Source of the DNA: Clostridiales bacterium
Lineage (GTDB): Bacteria > Bacillota > Clostridia > Lachnospirales > JAITVM01
DNA length: 5,829 nucleotides
Reading direction: 5' to 3'
Assembly: GCA_031285815.1 (NCBI GenBank)
Contig: JAITVM010000322.1
Location: 1 to 5,829 of the forward strand
Part shown: positions 5,236-5,829 of the stretch, piece by piece
How positions within the stretch are numbered: position 1 is the stretch's first letter
Layout of the letters: each line of letters begins with the position of its first letter
Position numbers and translations under genes: made by a program
The notes under the pieces: model-generated
Database searches by the model: none
What the model was told of the DNA's origin: nothing
The model's input: the letters and a program-made list of their open reading frames with translations, nothing else

Positions 5236-5829
5236 ATGGTTGACTATCATATACATTCAGATTATTCAACAGATTCTTATGAAAAATTAGAAAATATTTT
5301 AATATCCGCTATAAATAAAAACCTCGATGAGATTATGCTTACCGACCATTTTGAATTTGATGGCAAAGGGGGCTTAATCCCAGGTAGCTACCCCTTTGAT
5401 GAGTATATTAAAATATTTGATTTTTATAAAGAAAAATATAGGGGCAAAATAAATTTAAAGCTTGGGATAGAATTAGGCGTCGAACCGCATGTAAAGCTAC
5501 CTGCAGAAAAATTATTAAGCCGCGCAAATTTTGAATATATAATTGGCTCTTCGCATAATGTTGATAAAAAAGAACTATACTATCAAGACTATTTTGTAGG
5601 GAAAGATAAATATACAGCATATTTGGGATATTTTAAAGAGGTGCTTGAGAACATAAAGCTATTTGATGAAATATCTGTATATGGCCATTTTGATTATATA
5701 GCCCGGTATGGTATTTATGAAGACAATAGCGTTTATTATCATGAATTTAAAGAAATCATAGACGAAATAATATTGGAAATTATAAGCCGGGGCAAAGGTT
5801 TTGAAGTAAATGTTTCTGGGTATAAATAT
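5236..5829 (+). CDS. PHP-domain phosphoesterase, histidinol-phosphatase (HisJ/HisK) type, N-terminal part
   Basis: One hundred ninety-eight codons are open from ATG 5236 to the right edge; family members are about 260-280 residues, so the C-terminus lies outside. PHP-family metal ligands are all visible. Motif I is DYHIHSDYSTDS (3-14) with His5 and His7. Motif II is LTDHFEF (35-41) with Asp37 and His38. GIELG (77-81) contributes Glu79, SSH (105-107) contributes His107, and GHFDYI (150-155) contributes His151 and Asp153. Histidinol-phosphatases of this type remove phosphate from histidinol phosphate in histidine synthesis using a multi-metal centre. No other his gene is in the window, so a different phosphoester substrate is possible. 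GGAGGG at 5226-5231 is a good ribosome-binding site. It is the only plus-strand gene here and has its own promoter. Confidence 0.88.
   Translation, partial: MVDYHIHSDYSTDSYEKLENILISAINKNLDEIMLTDHFEFDGKGGLIPGSYPFDEYIKIFDFYKEKYRGKINLKLGIELGVEPHVKLPAEKLLSRANFEYIIGSSHNVDKKELYYQDYFVGKDKYTAYLGYFKEVLENIKLFDEISVYGHFDYIARYGIYEDNSVYYHEFKEIIDEIILEIISRGKGFEVNVSGYKY

Noticed and set aside
5408..5620. Minus-strand open frame opposite the PHP gene
   Set aside because: The plus strand carries all PHP metal motifs across this stretch, so the minus frame is an AT-rich shadow.

Overview
The window looks like chromosomal DNA from a low-GC Firmicute, most likely a member of the Clostridia. This rests on AT-rich intergenic DNA, AGGGG/GGAGG ribosome-binding sites before nearly every gene, a clostridial-type phosphoglycerate kinase, a bacterial lipoprotein and intrinsic terminators with U-tracts. 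No rRNA, tRNA, CRISPR array, transposase or integrase is visible. The species cannot be named from this sequence alone.

Layout, left to right. (1) 1-271, minus: the N-terminal part of a lipoprotein resembling PstS-type substrate-binding proteins, running off the left edge. (2) 272-636: an AT-rich gap holding a likely extended -10 promoter and a leader inverted repeat for the lipoprotein, plus a strong terminator for the next operon. (3) 637-1831, minus: a tight two-gene operon. The upstream gene encodes a 149-residue P-loop kinase of the polynucleotide-kinase type. It overlaps by 11 bases a 251-residue Thg1-like protein, a 3'-5' RNA polymerase family member. (4) 1832-2015: a gap with the operon's upstream region and a strong terminator for pgk. 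(5) 2016-3206, minus: pgk. (6) 3307-4953, minus: a Na+/phosphate cotransporter with a C-terminal PhoU-like domain, probably co-transcribed with pgk. (7) 4954-5235: a divergent promoter region. (8) 5236-5829, plus: a PHP-domain phosphatase of the histidinol-phosphatase type, running off the right edge.

The most interesting part is the kinase/Thg1-like pair. A 5'-OH RNA kinase and a 3'-5' polymerase would fit as consecutive steps of a 5'-end RNA repair pathway: phosphorylate a broken 5' end, then rebuild missing 5' nucleotides. The pair is richer in G+C by hand count (about 41% over 661-1800, against about 37% over 2041-2640 in pgk and about 32% in a sampled part of the PHP gene). It is bracketed by two similar terminator hairpins in the same orientation and by an 11-bp direct repeat. 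This is compatible with an acquired cassette but does not prove it. The rest is housekeeping: glycolysis (pgk), phosphate import (the cotransporter, perhaps the lipoprotein) and a phosphoesterase.
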